Of a stretch of DNA of 46,672 bases, positions 1 to 7,736 are shown in pieces. Both the position numbers and the translations under genes were made by a program. The notes under the pieces were generated by a model. The model was not told where the DNA came from and made no database searches. It worked only from the letters and a program-made list of their open reading frames with translations. Origin of the DNA: Phycisphaerales bacterium UBA1910 (GTDB lineage: Bacteria > Planctomycetota > Phycisphaerae > Phycisphaerales > UBA1924); contig DDGE01000055.1 of the NCBI GenBank assembly GCA_002337545.1, positions 88,093 to 134,764 on the forward strand, given 5' to 3'. Numbering within the stretch: the stretch's first letter is position 1; every line of letters starts with the position of its first letter.

Positions 1-83
1 ATTCTCGATCCACACGGCAACTCGCACGATGCATCATCGATGGGTTGGGATCATTAACCCCGAACCGGGAAGGGTTCGCAAGC

Positions 84-1379
84 GTGTCACATTCACCGCA
101 TATCGTCGTCATCGGAGGCGGATTCGCTGGGATCGAGTGCGTGAAAGCACTTCGTGGTGCGAACGCCCGCATCACCCTCATCGATCGGCAGAACCACCAT
201 CTCTTCCAACCCCTTCTCTATCAGGTTGCAACCGCTGCTCTATCCGCAACGAGTATCGCTGCCCCGATCCGCGAAGTCTTCGCCAAACGCAAGGATGTCA
301 GCGTGCTCATGGACGAAGTACGATCGATTCATCCTGAAATGCGAGCGGTCAATCTCGCGTCCGGGCGACGAATCGAAGCGGATTACATTGTCCTCGCCGC
401 GGGGCTGCGATCGGTCTACTTTGGCAATGACGAATGGGAAACGCACGCCCCCTCACTCAAGTCCATCTCCGATGCGATCGAGATCCGACGCAAGTTTGTC
501 TCTGCATTCGAAGCCGCCGAACTGCTCGACGACGACGCGGACCGATCACGCCAGCTGACATTCGTTGTGATCGGTGCCGGGCCCACGGGTGTCGAAATGG
601 CCGGCGCTTTCGCCGAACTCTCACGCAAGACACTCCGCGATGAGTACCGACGCTTCGACACTTCCGATGCCCGCGTGATTCTCATCGAGGGCCAGGATCG
701 GGTCCTGCCGACCTACTCACCCGGGAGCTCCGAGCAAGCGAAGCGGGATCTCGAAGAACTCGGGGTCGAGGTCATGCTGAACACGCTCGTCGAAGATATG
801 GACGATATGGCGGTCACGCTCTCCGATGGAAATCGCGTTGCGACAAGCACGATCGTCTGGGCCGCGGGTGTCGCGGGCGAATCCATCGGCTCGACCCTCA
901 ACAGCGAACGGACAAAGGGCGGCAAGATCGTGGTATCCGATGATCTGAGCGTACCCGATCACCCGAACATCTTTGTCGCCGGCGACATCGCCCATGTCAT
1001 CGACCCAAAGAGCAACGCACCTGTCCCCGGCGTCGCTCCCGCTGCGATACAGATGGGGCGATTCGTCGGGCGTGCGATCAAACGCGAGTTGAACGCAACC
1101 CGCAACAATCGCCCGAGCCCGGATCGCTCCGCATTCGTCTATCGTGACAAAGGATCGCTCGCGACGATCGGCCGCAATCGTGCGGTCGCAGAACTCGCGG
1201 GGCGACGCTTCTCTGGCTACCCGGCGTTCCTCCTCTGGGCCATTGTGCACATCTACTTCCTGATCGGCTACCGCAACCGGATTATGACCATGCTGCAATG
1301 GTTCTGGCAGTATGTCCATTACGACCGCAGCGCGCGGATTATCCCCACAAAGAGCTACGAGTTTCGAGACAAAGAATAA
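84..1379 (+). CDS. ndh: Type II NADH dehydrogenase (NDH-2), FAD/NAD-dependent oxidoreductase
   Basis: Non-proton-pumping NADH:quinone oxidoreductase of the inner membrane face, moving electrons from NADH to quinones. The N-terminus carries an FAD-binding GGGFAGIE glycine motif, followed by the NDH-2-typical NHHLFQPLLYQVAT stretch. A second dinucleotide fold (GAGPTGVEMAG) lies mid-protein and FVAGDIAH marks the second FAD contact. The tail is amphipathic and aromatic (LQWFWQYV), as expected for membrane attachment. About 431 residues is normal for the family. I chose the GTG at 84 because GGGAAGGG at 67-74 sits 9 bases upstream; an in-frame TTG at 45 would add 13 residues and lacks a comparable SD. 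It is convergent with the next gene. The family is clear; the start is less certain. Confidence 0.9.
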   Translation: MSHSPHIVVIGGGFAGIECVKALRGANARITLIDRQNHHLFQPLLYQVATAALSATSIAAPIREVFAKRKDVSVLMDEVRSIHPEMRAVNLASGRRIEADYIVLAAGLRSVYFGNDEWETHAPSLKSISDAIEIRRKFVSAFEAAELLDDDADRSRQLTFVVIGAGPTGVEMAGAFAELSRKTLRDEYRRFDTSDARVILIEGQDRVLPTYSPGSSEQAKRDLEELGVEVMLNTLVEDMDDMAVTLSDGNRVATSTIVWAAGVAGESIGSTLNSERTKGGKIVVSDDLSVPDHPNIFVAGDIAHVIDPKSNAPVPGVAPAAIQMGRFVGRAIKRELNATRNNRPSPDRSAFVYRDKGSLATIGRNRAVAELAGRRFSGYPAFLLWAIVHIYFLIGYRNRIMTMLQWFWQYVHYDRSARIIPTKSYEFRDKE

Positions 1380-1484
1380 CCACGCTGCCCAATGATCGAT
1401 CCTCGGAGATTGGGGCGAGCATCCGTGGCGCACCCCGACACGCGATTCATATTGTGCCTGCCTGTGAATCAACAACCGCCCATA

Positions 1485-1517
1485 CAAAAGAACAACCCGG
1501 CAGAAGCCGGGCTGTTC
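1485..1517 (-). terminator. Intrinsic terminator of the lamin-tail/dockerin gene
   Basis: GAACAACCCGGC pairs with GCCGGGCTGTTC around an AGAA loop with one mismatch. On the minus strand the stem is followed by TTTT. It lies 26 bases past the stop codon of the gene ending at 1543. Confidence 0.75.
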
Positions 1518-1542
1518 ATATCTGAAATCGATGTGGCTTCGA

Positions 1543-3036
1543 TTACGGGCAGCCTGCGCCGTAGGCACTCAGGAAGAGCGATACATCAAAGAAGTTCAAC
1601 ACGCCATCCTCGTTCAGATCTGCGCTCGCGTCCGATGCGTTGAACGCGCTGAGGAACGCGGACACATCGAAGAAGTTGAGCTCGCCCAAGGGTGCCGCGA
1701 AGTCCGCGTCATTGCACATGACCGGGCCAACGAGCCCCGCGAGCACATCACGGTCGGCGATGCTCGGGAAATCCACCCCGTCCGCCGGGTCGAGCGAACG
1801 AGCCGCGAGGTAGGCGTTCGCGAGCCGGTTCTGGAAGATATAGGTCTGAAAGTTCATACCCGGGTTGTTCGGGTCCGCGATGGGCATGCCCGTATCCGGA
1901 TCGATGTAGTCCTCGGTCGCGTCGAAGTCCGCCATCAAAAGCTGGGCATCGAAGAGCGCCAAATCGTCGCCGTCCGCGTCGCCGTCGAAATCGAGATCAC
2001 CCACGACGAACCGGAACTGAGAGATACCGGTCGCGTCGTGATCGTTGAAGTCGCCAGGGGTGATTTTGAACACATCCCCCCCACTCTCGATGGCGATGTC
2101 CATGAAACCGTCACCGTTCGGGTCGGTGGGTGCCCCGTACGCAGTGGGGTCAAAGGTGAAATCGATCGAAGCCCCCGCGACTTCGCCGTAGATCCAGGAC
2201 TCGTCCGCGGTGCGAGTGGGCACGACCTCGCCATCGCTGTTGATGCGCGAACCGAGCATCGGGTTCGCACCGAGGTACCGCAGGCGGGTTGCTGCGTCTG
2301 GATTGAACCCATCGGTATCAGAAATCTCGTGCTCCGATGTCCGGACATATTCCTTTCCGCCCGCGTTCGACCATGCGATCTCGTCGATGATCTGCATGGG
2401 ATCGATCTGCGATGGTGGCGGCGCGAACGGGATCCCGAGATCACGATCGAGCGGGATCTCAATCCCAAAGTCCGTCTTGCCGTCGAAATCGACATCGGGG
2501 TTCTCATCTTTCCAGATCGCATATCCCGGTGCATACACGCTCACGCCGTCGACGATGCTGTGATGGGGGCGACTGCGGATGAGCAGATAGGTCGAGGAGT
2601 AATCATTCTGCAGATTCCCGTTGATGTCATTGGGATTCTCGAGGTGGGCATCGAAAAACGACACACCCGTTGCTTCCTCGGGAGCGAACAGCGGGATGAG
2701 CGACTGTGTATCGGTGCCGTTGTACAGCACGAGAAAGCCGTTTGCGCCGATTGTCAGCCCGTCGAGTGTGAAGACTTCATCGAGTTCAGCGTACACATCC
2801 GGTATGTCGTTGGGCTCGCCAAGATCTCCGTCGCTTCCCCCCTTGAATAACCCGATCGCATAACCGGTCAGATCGAGCCCGGGCTCACCGTAGAGCTCGA
2901 TAAACTCAAGCACATCATCGTTGCCCTGGGCGTCCCCGGGAGGATTCTCGTAGACCTCATTAATCACGACCTGCGCTTGCAGACCCGTCGCACAGAGGCT
3001 CATGCCTGCCAACGCCATCAGTACACTTTGTTTCAT
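1543..3036 (-). CDS. Secreted lamin-tail domain protein with C-terminal GC-type dockerin
   Basis: Exported surface protein of unknown substrate. Residues 1-21 form a signal peptide ending in LQA before QVVINEVYENPP, the usual opening of a lamin-tail (LTD) domain, a beta-sandwich found in many extracellular bacterial proteins. The last 60 residues hold two FFDVSxFLSA repeats and end in GAGCP, which is the GC-type dockerin layout of Planctomycetota; related dockerins bind calcium through Asp/Asn-rich loops, seen here as ADLNEDGVLN. Start: ATG at 3036 is preceded by GGAGAG at good spacing; a longer in-frame version from 3063 would bury the signal peptide. It lies 38 bases downstream of the prepilin-like gene on the same strand and may be co-transcribed. 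The partner of the dockerin is not visible. Confidence 0.85.
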   Translation of the reverse strand: MKQSVLMALAGMSLCATGLQAQVVINEVYENPPGDAQGNDDVLEFIELYGEPGLDLTGYAIGLFKGGSDGDLGEPNDIPDVYAELDEVFTLDGLTIGANGFLVLYNGTDTQSLIPLFAPEEATGVSFFDAHLENPNDINGNLQNDYSSTYLLIRSRPHHSIVDGVSVYAPGYAIWKDENPDVDFDGKTDFGIEIPLDRDLGIPFAPPPSQIDPMQIIDEIAWSNAGGKEYVRTSEHEISDTDGFNPDAATRLRYLGANPMLGSRINSDGEVVPTRTADESWIYGEVAGASIDFTFDPTAYGAPTDPNGDGFMDIAIESGGDVFKITPGDFNDHDATGISQFRFVVGDLDFDGDADGDDLALFDAQLLMADFDATEDYIDPDTGMPIADPNNPGMNFQTYIFQNRLANAYLAARSLDPADGVDFPSIADRDVLAGLVGPVMCNDADFAAPLGELNFFDVSAFLSAFNASDASADLNEDGVLNFFDVSLFLSAYGAGCP

Positions 3037-3074
3037 AACTCTCTCCATTGCCCATTCGGACATTCACTGCGTGC

Positions 3075-4118
3075 TTATCGGTACCGACCGGTGAGCAGCT
3101 CTCCTGTGAAGACATCGTTTGTGTTGAAATCCGGGTACACCGGGAGCCCATTGCTCCGCAAAGTCGGGCTCGGCGATTCCTCTTCGTAGCTAAAAAACTT
3201 GTCGCCGTTCGCGTCTGTGATCGTCGCGACATGCCCGTCCGCGAAGAGCATGTTGCCCTGAACACGATCATGTCCACGGTTGAAGAATGACCTGCTCCCG
3301 CCGTGCGCGGGGCCAAAGTCCGCGAAGCTGTGTGATGTAAGCCTCAGGCCTTCGCGCCAGGATGGCCCATCCGTCAACGCCTTGGTCGCGGGGAGAAACT
3401 CTCCATCGATCGTGATCGTGTCGTTCGTGTCGTCGGATTCACCGTCGATGCGTGCGTCCGCCATCATCGGAACGATCGAAGACGAAACGATCTGCATCGA
3501 GTGATCCCGCAACGGTCCGTAGACACCGTTCGCCTCATCCGCAGGCTGACCGGTGCGCCCAACGCGTGGATCCTTCCACTGGGTATACGCCATATACCAC
3601 GACTGGGTGTAGTTGGTGTTATACCCCCGATCGATCAGGATGTCGCGAGTCTCGTGGGTGAACGGATCTCCGTACCCGCCATCGTTCATGCGAAACACAT
3701 TGAGATTCTGGTTGTACTGCGCTGGCGCAGTTGGGCATAGAAAGTCGCTCGCGCGGATCCCCCCCAGCTCAACGACATCACGCAGCCACCCGATGCGTTC
3801 CACAGTGCTGCGCGTGTCCGTGGGATTCAGATCCCATTGTGATTCAAGCCAGTACCCACGCGCGTGCTTGCGGATCCGATTATCGAACGGCCCCGAACTC
3901 AGGTACCCCTTGTTGTCCGCGGAGTATGTGTTGAATGAGATGCCAAGCTGCCTCAGGTTTGACATGCATTGAATCTTCTTTGCCGTATCGCGCGCCTTGC
4001 CGAGGGACGGCAGCAGGATCCCGATCAGCAACGCGATGATCGCGATTACCACCAACAGCTCGATGAGCGTAAAGGCTCGCGACATGCCCCTGACGGAGTT
4101 GGATTTCTTGCTTTGCAT
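3075..4118 (-). CDS. Prepilin-type cleavage/methylation protein with H-X9-DG tail
   Basis: Pseudopilin-like protein. The N-terminus MQSKKSNSVRGMSRA then FTLIELLVVIAIIALLIG is a type IV prepilin leader plus hydrophobic helix, with predicted cleavage before Phe16 and the conserved Glu at mature position 5. The C-terminal part has GNMLFADGHVA, the H-X9-DG box found in the large planctomycete pseudopilin family. At 347 residues it fits that family, where dozens of paralogues per genome are usual and roles are mostly unknown. An in-frame TTG at 4172 would add 18 residues, but the AT-rich promoter-like stretch at about 4150-4165 would then be coding, so I prefer 4118. It faces away from the gene at 4327. 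Confidence 0.85.
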   Translation of the reverse strand: MQSKKSNSVRGMSRAFTLIELLVVIAIIALLIGILLPSLGKARDTAKKIQCMSNLRQLGISFNTYSADNKGYLSSGPFDNRIRKHARGYWLESQWDLNPTDTRSTVERIGWLRDVVELGGIRASDFLCPTAPAQYNQNLNVFRMNDGGYGDPFTHETRDILIDRGYNTNYTQSWYMAYTQWKDPRVGRTGQPADEANGVYGPLRDHSMQIVSSSIVPMMADARIDGESDDTNDTITIDGEFLPATKALTDGPSWREGLRLTSHSFADFGPAHGGSRSFFNRGHDRVQGNMLFADGHVATITDANGDKFFSYEEESPSPTLRSNGLPVYPDFNTNDVFTGELLTGRYR

Positions 4119-4326
4119 GCGCGGACTGTACACACGCTCACCCCGCACAATCACGATATTTAATATGAACAATGTGTGAAGAAATTTCTTAGCGCAATGA
4201 TCATGGAATCATAACGAAACGACAAAGCTTTGCTCCGGCACACGCACCTACTCTTGGCCCGTTGGTGTTCGCAGGTTGCGTTCATCGCAAAGAGAGAGTC
4301 ACTCAAATGATGAGTAGGAGAGAACA
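4119..4326. promoter_or_regulatory. Divergent promoter region with AAGAAATTTCTT palindrome
   Basis: This 208-base gap separates two genes transcribed outwards. It is clearly more AT-rich than its surroundings and contains a perfect 12-base palindrome AAGAAATTTCTT at 4179-4190, a looser ATGAT/ATCAT pair just after it, and a TATTAAAT-like -10 region for the minus strand near 4160. No protein is assigned to these sites. Confidence 0.45.
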
Positions 4327-4998
4327 ATGAAAAAGGCATTCGCAATCGCAGCAATCGCGGGCTTCGGATCAATCGCCGCAGCAGGTATCGCAGATGTACG
4401 GATCACCGAGGCATTCGTCGGTCTCTCCGGCGAAGACGGAACTGAGGATTGGTTCGAGATCACCAACCTCGGTGCAGCTGCAATCGATACATCCATGTTC
4501 TGGTACGACGATGACAGCGCTTCCGTAGCAGACGGCGGGCAGCTCGGGTCATTCTCGCTTGCCGCTGGCGAATCGATGATCTTCATCATCTCTGATGACA
4601 ACGGCGCGAACGACGATGTCACCTACACCAGCGCAATCGAAGAGTTCCAGACGATTTGGAACTACTCGGGTCAGATCGGTATCACCAACGGCGGTGGCGG
4701 ACTCGGTCAGTCCGGCGACGAGATCTTCCTGCTCCTCGGCGACAACTCCGTTGTCACCTCGCAGGCAACCCCCGGCTCACTCTCCGGCGGCCTCGCCACG
4801 ATCGATACATTCGCCTCCCCCACGAGCTCGGTACTCGGCGTCAATGGAGCGTACGAGTCCATCGCGTTCTTCAATGACAATCTCGGTGTCCCCGGCAACA
4901 TGATCTCACTGATCGGATCGCCCGGCTCGGTCCCCACCCCCGGCCCGATCGCACTCCTCGCGCTCGGCACACTGGCAGGCGCTCGCCGCCGACGCTGA
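4327..4998 (+). CDS. Secreted lamin-tail protein with PxPG-type PEP-CTERM sorting signal
   Basis: Exported protein of 223 residues. MKKAFAIAAIAGFGSIAAAG is a signal peptide. The body starts DVRITEAFVGLSG and reads as a lamin-tail beta-sandwich, so it is distantly related in fold to the dockerin protein at 1543. The C-terminus is VPTPG, then a short hydrophobic helix, then GARRRR. That is the architecture of exosortase-type sorting tails, with PTPG replacing the classical PEP box. Known biology: such tails are recognised by exosortases and processed in the membrane. SD GGAGAG is 6 bases before the ATG. A strong terminator follows at 5031. The function of the body is unknown. Confidence 0.85.
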   Translation: MKKAFAIAAIAGFGSIAAAGIADVRITEAFVGLSGEDGTEDWFEITNLGAAAIDTSMFWYDDDSASVADGGQLGSFSLAAGESMIFIISDDNGANDDVTYTSAIEEFQTIWNYSGQIGITNGGGGLGQSGDEIFLLLGDNSVVTSQATPGSLSGGLATIDTFASPTSSVLGVNGAYESIAFFNDNLGVPGNMISLIGSPGSVPTPGPIALLALGTLAGARRRR

Positions 4999-5030
4999 TC
5001 TGGTCGCACAACCTTGATCTATTCATTCTG

Positions 5031-5063
5031 AAAACCCGCTCCGAGAGGGAGCGGGTTTTCTTG
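5031..5063 (+). terminator. Intrinsic terminator after the gene at 4327
   Basis: AAAACCCGCTCC pairs perfectly with GGAGCGGGTTTT around a five-base loop (GAGAG) and runs into TTTTCTTG. The stem also has an A-run on its left flank, so it could act in both directions. Confidence 0.85.
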
Positions 5064-5641
5064 TGCGTACAACGCGTTCCATGACTCGTTTCAACCTGGT
5101 CTCCAACCGATACGCACCTTTTAAACGCTGAACACAAAGGCATATACATATCCAGTATTACCACTCATGACAAGCTTGTGCTATCCACCTCGAAATCGAG
5201 CTATACAAGCTGACTTTGTATCTATGGGAGTCACTTGGAGACACGCGCATCACCTCACACCTGTGCATAGACGATGAATCCCCACCACATCAGGGGGAGT
5301 TTCTAAATACATGAAGACAATGCACTTAGGCACGCATGTAGGTGAAATTGGCTACAGCTGTCTCAAACTTGTGAATAATTACGGAATTCTACCCAAAACG
5401 AGGCCCAAGTATGGCATGATTTGGTTGGGTAGGAAGTGCCGTGCTCGATCATTCAACTGAATGTCGGCATGGGGGGGACAAGAGAATTAGAAGAGAGAGC
5501 AAACTGCCCACAGTTGTGACATGAGGCTGTGATCAAGGATCATTCCCGGGATCATCCTTTACAGATGTGCCATGAAGGATGCAACAACCCGCATTGGTGG
5601 GTATTTGATTTCTCTGTGAACCGATGGAGATAGGTTTACAG
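5064..5641. other. AT-richer intergenic region upstream of the sigma-54 activator
   Basis: About 580 bases with no convincing gene and lower G+C than both sides. Two structures stand out. TGTGACATGAGG at 5515-5526 matches the GACATG sites upstream of the next transcription unit. A 25-base near-palindrome at 5535-5559, centred on CCCGGG with one central mismatch pair, lies about 85 bases before the activator start. The rest shows no tRNA, repeat array or coding signal. It probably carries the promoter of the activator gene, but no clear -35/-10 pair can be named. Confidence 0.4.
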
Positions 5642-6562
5642 ATGAACGAAACAGACCAGATCGAGGAATCGCTCGCTGAGCAGGTTGCGTCATCCGATGT
5701 GACCGTGCTGATCGGCGGAGAGACCGGCACTGGTAAAGGGCGCATGGCTCGACGCATCCACGCCATGAGCCCGCGGGCGAGCAAGCCCTTCGTGCCGGTT
5801 GATTGCGCCGCACTTCCAGACGCACTGTTCGAATCGCAGCTCTTTGGATACAAGAAGGGCGCGTTTACGGGCGCAACAAGCGATCGGATGGGACTTATCC
5901 GCGCTGCGGAGGGCGGGACACTCTTTCTCGATGAAGTCGGCGAACTCACGCTTGAGCAGCAGGCAAAGCTGCTTGTGTTCATCCAGGAACGGAGCGTACT
6001 TCCCGTTGGTGAGGTCGAACGCACAGACTGTGACATCAGACTCATCACCGCGACCCACCGGGATCTTCCCGCCATGGTCCGTTGCGGCGAGTTCCGTGAA
6101 GATCTCTACTACCGATTCGCGGTCATCGAGATGACGATGCCACCGCTGAGAGATCATCTCATTGATCTTCCGGACATCCTCGATGAGCTCGTGGAAACCA
6201 AGGCCTCGCTCTTGCATGTCGAGAAGAAGCGGGTGACGAGCGAATACCTCGAAGCGCTGATGTCGTACGAATGGCCGGGCAATATCAGGGAACTCGGAAA
6301 CATCGTCGAACGCTCGCTTGTGCTCTCAAAGGGGGCAGCGCTTGATATACGCACACTCCCGACCCGCATTCGGCAACAAGTCCGCGCCCGCACGAGTTGC
6401 AACGGGCAAAGGCTCTCGGCGGATCAACTCCAGGACGCTTTGCTCAAGCACCGCGGAAACAAGGCCGCCACAGCGCGTTCGCTCGGTATCAGCAGACGCC
6501 ACCTGTATCGAGTCATGAAACGACACGATATCGATCTGACTCGCACAGAGCCGGCGTTTTAG
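5642..6562 (+). CDS. Sigma-54 activator (bacterial enhancer-binding protein) lacking a sensory domain
   Basis: AAA+ ATPase that remodels sigma-54 RNA polymerase, 306 residues. Order: Walker A GETGTGKG (residues 26-33), the sigma-54-contacting loop GAFTGA intact (73-78), Walker B GGTLFLDEVGE, arginine-finger region REDLYYRF, then a Fis-type helix-turn-helix (about 268-300). Only about 25 residues precede Walker A, so there is no receiver, GAF or PAS domain. This is the PspF-like layout, in which another protein usually controls activity. ATG 5642 is preferred over ATG 5624 because GATAGG lies 7 bases before it. The nearest sigma-54 promoter lies 255 bases downstream with phased inverted and direct repeats between, so this protein is the natural candidate to activate it (inference). 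Confidence 0.9.
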   Translation: MNETDQIEESLAEQVASSDVTVLIGGETGTGKGRMARRIHAMSPRASKPFVPVDCAALPDALFESQLFGYKKGAFTGATSDRMGLIRAAEGGTLFLDEVGELTLEQQAKLLVFIQERSVLPVGEVERTDCDIRLITATHRDLPAMVRCGEFREDLYYRFAVIEMTMPPLRDHLIDLPDILDELVETKASLLHVEKKRVTSEYLEALMSYEWPGNIRELGNIVERSLVLSKGAALDIRTLPTRIRQQVRARTSCNGQRLSADQLQDALLKHRGNKAATARSLGISRRHLYRVMKRHDIDLTRTEPAF

Positions 6563-6591
6563 CAGCCAACACATGCCAGCTACCTTTTTTC

Positions 6592-6615
6592 GCCCGGTGT
6601 ATGCCGGGCATTTTT
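6592..6615 (+). terminator. Intrinsic terminator of the sigma-54 activator gene
   Basis: GCCCGG pairs with CCGGGC around a six-base loop, followed by ATTTTT. It lies 30 bases past the stop codon and separates the activator transcript from the next, sigma-54-driven unit. Confidence 0.75.
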
Positions 6616-6640
6616 ATGCGCTCCGGGTGCTGGCCCCACG

Positions 6641-6697
6641 ATGTCACATTCAAAGTGTGACATGGGCACACCAAGGCGAGACATGGGCGTGACATGC
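6641..6697. promoter_or_regulatory. Candidate enhancer: inverted repeat plus phased GACATG sites
   Basis: ATGTCACA (6641-6648) and TGTGACAT (6656-6663) form a perfect 8-base inverted repeat with a 7-base spacer. GACATG then recurs on the same strand at 6659, 6680 and 6691, spaced 21 and 11 bases, or two and one helical turns. The first two are the longer GACATGGGC. The cluster ends 120 bases before the -24 element of the sigma-54 promoter, a usual distance for an activator binding site. TGTGACATGAGG also occurs upstream of the activator gene at 5515. That the activator binds here is inference. Confidence 0.65.
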
Positions 6698-6816
6698 ACT
6701 GCATGTATCCGAGTCATGATCGTGACCGTGCCAATCTGTTGCGGATTCGCACAACGAGAGTCGCCTTGTTTTTGTGCATTGCTGCACCCTCTATCGCGAA
6801 CTTCACTCGCCGGGTT

Positions 6817-6832
6817 TGGCACGGCACTTGCA
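6817..6832 (+). promoter_or_regulatory. Sigma-54 (-24/-12) promoter
   Basis: TGGCACG-GCAC-TTGCA matches the sigma-54 consensus TGGCACG-N4-TTGCW at every defined base, with the invariant GG (6818-6819) and GC (6830-6831) exactly 10 bases apart. The predicted start of transcription is about 6843. It reads towards the gene starting at 6877 and is the only consensus sigma-54 promoter noticed in the intergenic regions of the window. Confidence 0.85.
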
Positions 6833-6876
6833 TTACCTCAATCATGCAAGGACAAGCAACACACAACAAGGTCAGC

Positions 6877-7305
6877 ATGGTGGTTTGCGAGTATCGGTGC
6901 TCCGAGGGCATACGCGAACTCGCAAAGAACCATGGATGGATCCTTGTCGAAGGAATCGGCACCCTCGCCGCGATGCACACCTGTGTCGCGGTAGAACCAA
7001 CCAGTGTCTGTGTCGAGATGGTACGGACATCCAAGAGCGTCCCAGATTTACTCAGGATGCTTGCTGAATGTGACTCGATCGATCAGCTCTCATGCTTTCG
7101 GCCCAAAGCCCCAGATCGCATGGTCCATGATCTTTCAATGTTGGGGGTTCGCGTGTTGACGGATCCCAGCGAGGTCAGTGAATGGTTCTGCCACACCGAC
7201 GCTCATGAAACCTCACCGAAGACAGACCCGATCGGCAATCGAGCACGCATCCGCGTCCATCGCCGAGTCACGGAGTCAGAATGGAGCCATGCGTCATGCA
7301 AATGA
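6877..7305 (+). CDS. Unrecognised protein, first gene behind the sigma-54 promoter
   Basis: A 142-residue protein I do not recognise. It is soluble, with no signal peptide or membrane segment. It is Cys-rich for this genome (six Cys, including VCEYRC near the start, HTC, VCVEM, LSCF, WFC and a Cys next to the C-terminus). The middle alternates short strands and helices (VEPTSVCVEM, KSVPDLLRMLAEC, HDLSMLGVRVLTD), loosely resembling an alpha/beta fold; no catalytic motif is evident. The tail is basic. Start: ATG 6877 with AAGG at 6868-6871. The ATG at 6844 would coincide with the predicted transcription start and have no leader. Its stop overlaps the start of the next gene, so the two are probably translationally coupled. 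It may sense for, or modulate, the sensor-less activator (speculative). Confidence 0.6.
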   Translation: MVVCEYRCSEGIRELAKNHGWILVEGIGTLAAMHTCVAVEPTSVCVEMVRTSKSVPDLLRMLAECDSIDQLSCFRPKAPDRMVHDLSMLGVRVLTDPSEVSEWFCHTDAHETSPKTDPIGNRARIRVHRRVTESEWSHASCK

Positions 7306-7505
7306 ATCACACGACACAGAAGATCAACTCGATGACCGGCGAAGCGCTGCTCCTGATGGCAATATACAACTTCCGGAAACCAAAGATCCGCTCGGCAATC
7401 GACCAAGAACTCGACCGCCGAAAGACATACTCCCCCATCGATCGGAGCTTTGAGCTGATGGGTCTCAACCCGCAACAGGCTCAGAGAAACGCGATCCTGA
7501 ACTGA
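7296..7505 (+). CDS. Small unrecognised protein coupled to the upstream gene
   Basis: Sixty-nine residues, starting inside the last codons of the preceding gene (ATG 7296, GGAG at 7283-7286, 9 bases away); a second ATG at 7302 makes an ATGA overlap with the preceding stop. The sequence is mostly helical and charged: MTGEALLLMAIYNF, then a basic KPKIRSAIDQELDRRK segment, then FELMGLNPQQAQRNAI. It has no signal peptide or known motif. Overlap with the gene before it and absence of a terminator suggest equimolar expression from the sigma-54 promoter. It could be a small DNA- or protein-binding partner; the function is unknown. The short length lowers confidence. Confidence 0.5.
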   Translation: MQMNHTTQKINSMTGEALLLMAIYNFRKPKIRSAIDQELDRRKTYSPIDRSFELMGLNPQQAQRNAILN

Positions 7506-7513
7506 ATCACCCT

Positions 7514-7716
7514 CCCTTTCTCTCACTCGTCGGATGCCGAGAGGCATCCAACGGGATTGAACACGAACTCTCTTTCTCACACTCGTTGGGCGTCGACCCG
7601 CGCCCTTCGGGATTCATTACGGACTCTCTCTCTTTCTCACGCTCGTCGCGCAACGAAAGTCGCGTGGCGGGATTCTCCTCGGGCACACCGTGCCCAAAGT
7701 CCGTTTCTCACGCTCT
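7514..7716 (+). repeat. Tandem pyrimidine-tract plus hairpin leader units before a PxPG-CTERM gene
   Basis: Three to four copies of one layout: a C/T tract ending CTCAC(AC/GC)TCGT, a hairpin of variable sequence, then CGGGATT. Tracts lie at 7514-7530, 7568-7586, 7624-7646 and, partial, at 7703-7716. Hairpins are GGATGCC/GGCATCC (7532-7549), GGGCG/CGCCC (7588-7605) and CGCG/CGCG (7647-7664), with an extra GGGCAC/GTGCCC at 7681-7695. The stems differ in sequence but keep pairing, which points to RNA structure. Unit spacing (56, 60, 71 bases) is not a fixed multiple of three, so the units are not a coding repeat. Confidence 0.7.
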
Positions 7717-7736
7717 ACAAAGGTAAAGGAAATATG

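Noticed and set aside
1531..2850. Long plus-strand open frame opposite the lamin-tail/dockerin gene
   Set aside because: It lies fully antisense to a gene with a signal peptide and recognisable domains, has no SD, and the peptide has no domain signal; it results from the codon pattern of a GC-rich gene.
6694..6876. Upstream extension of the gene at 6877 to an ATG at 6694
   Set aside because: It would contain the sigma-54 promoter and part of the phased site array inside the coding region; an SD and ATG lie after the promoter.
7514..7716. CRISPR-like array
   Set aside because: The unit is not an exact repeat, spacing is irregular, and there are no cas genes or spacer-like uniques.
7557..7736. 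Leader repeats as a coding repeat in frame with the gene at 7737
   Set aside because: Two units share the frame (60-base spacing), but others are 56 and 71 bases apart; the hairpins vary in sequence but keep pairing, and a good SD and signal peptide begin at 7737.
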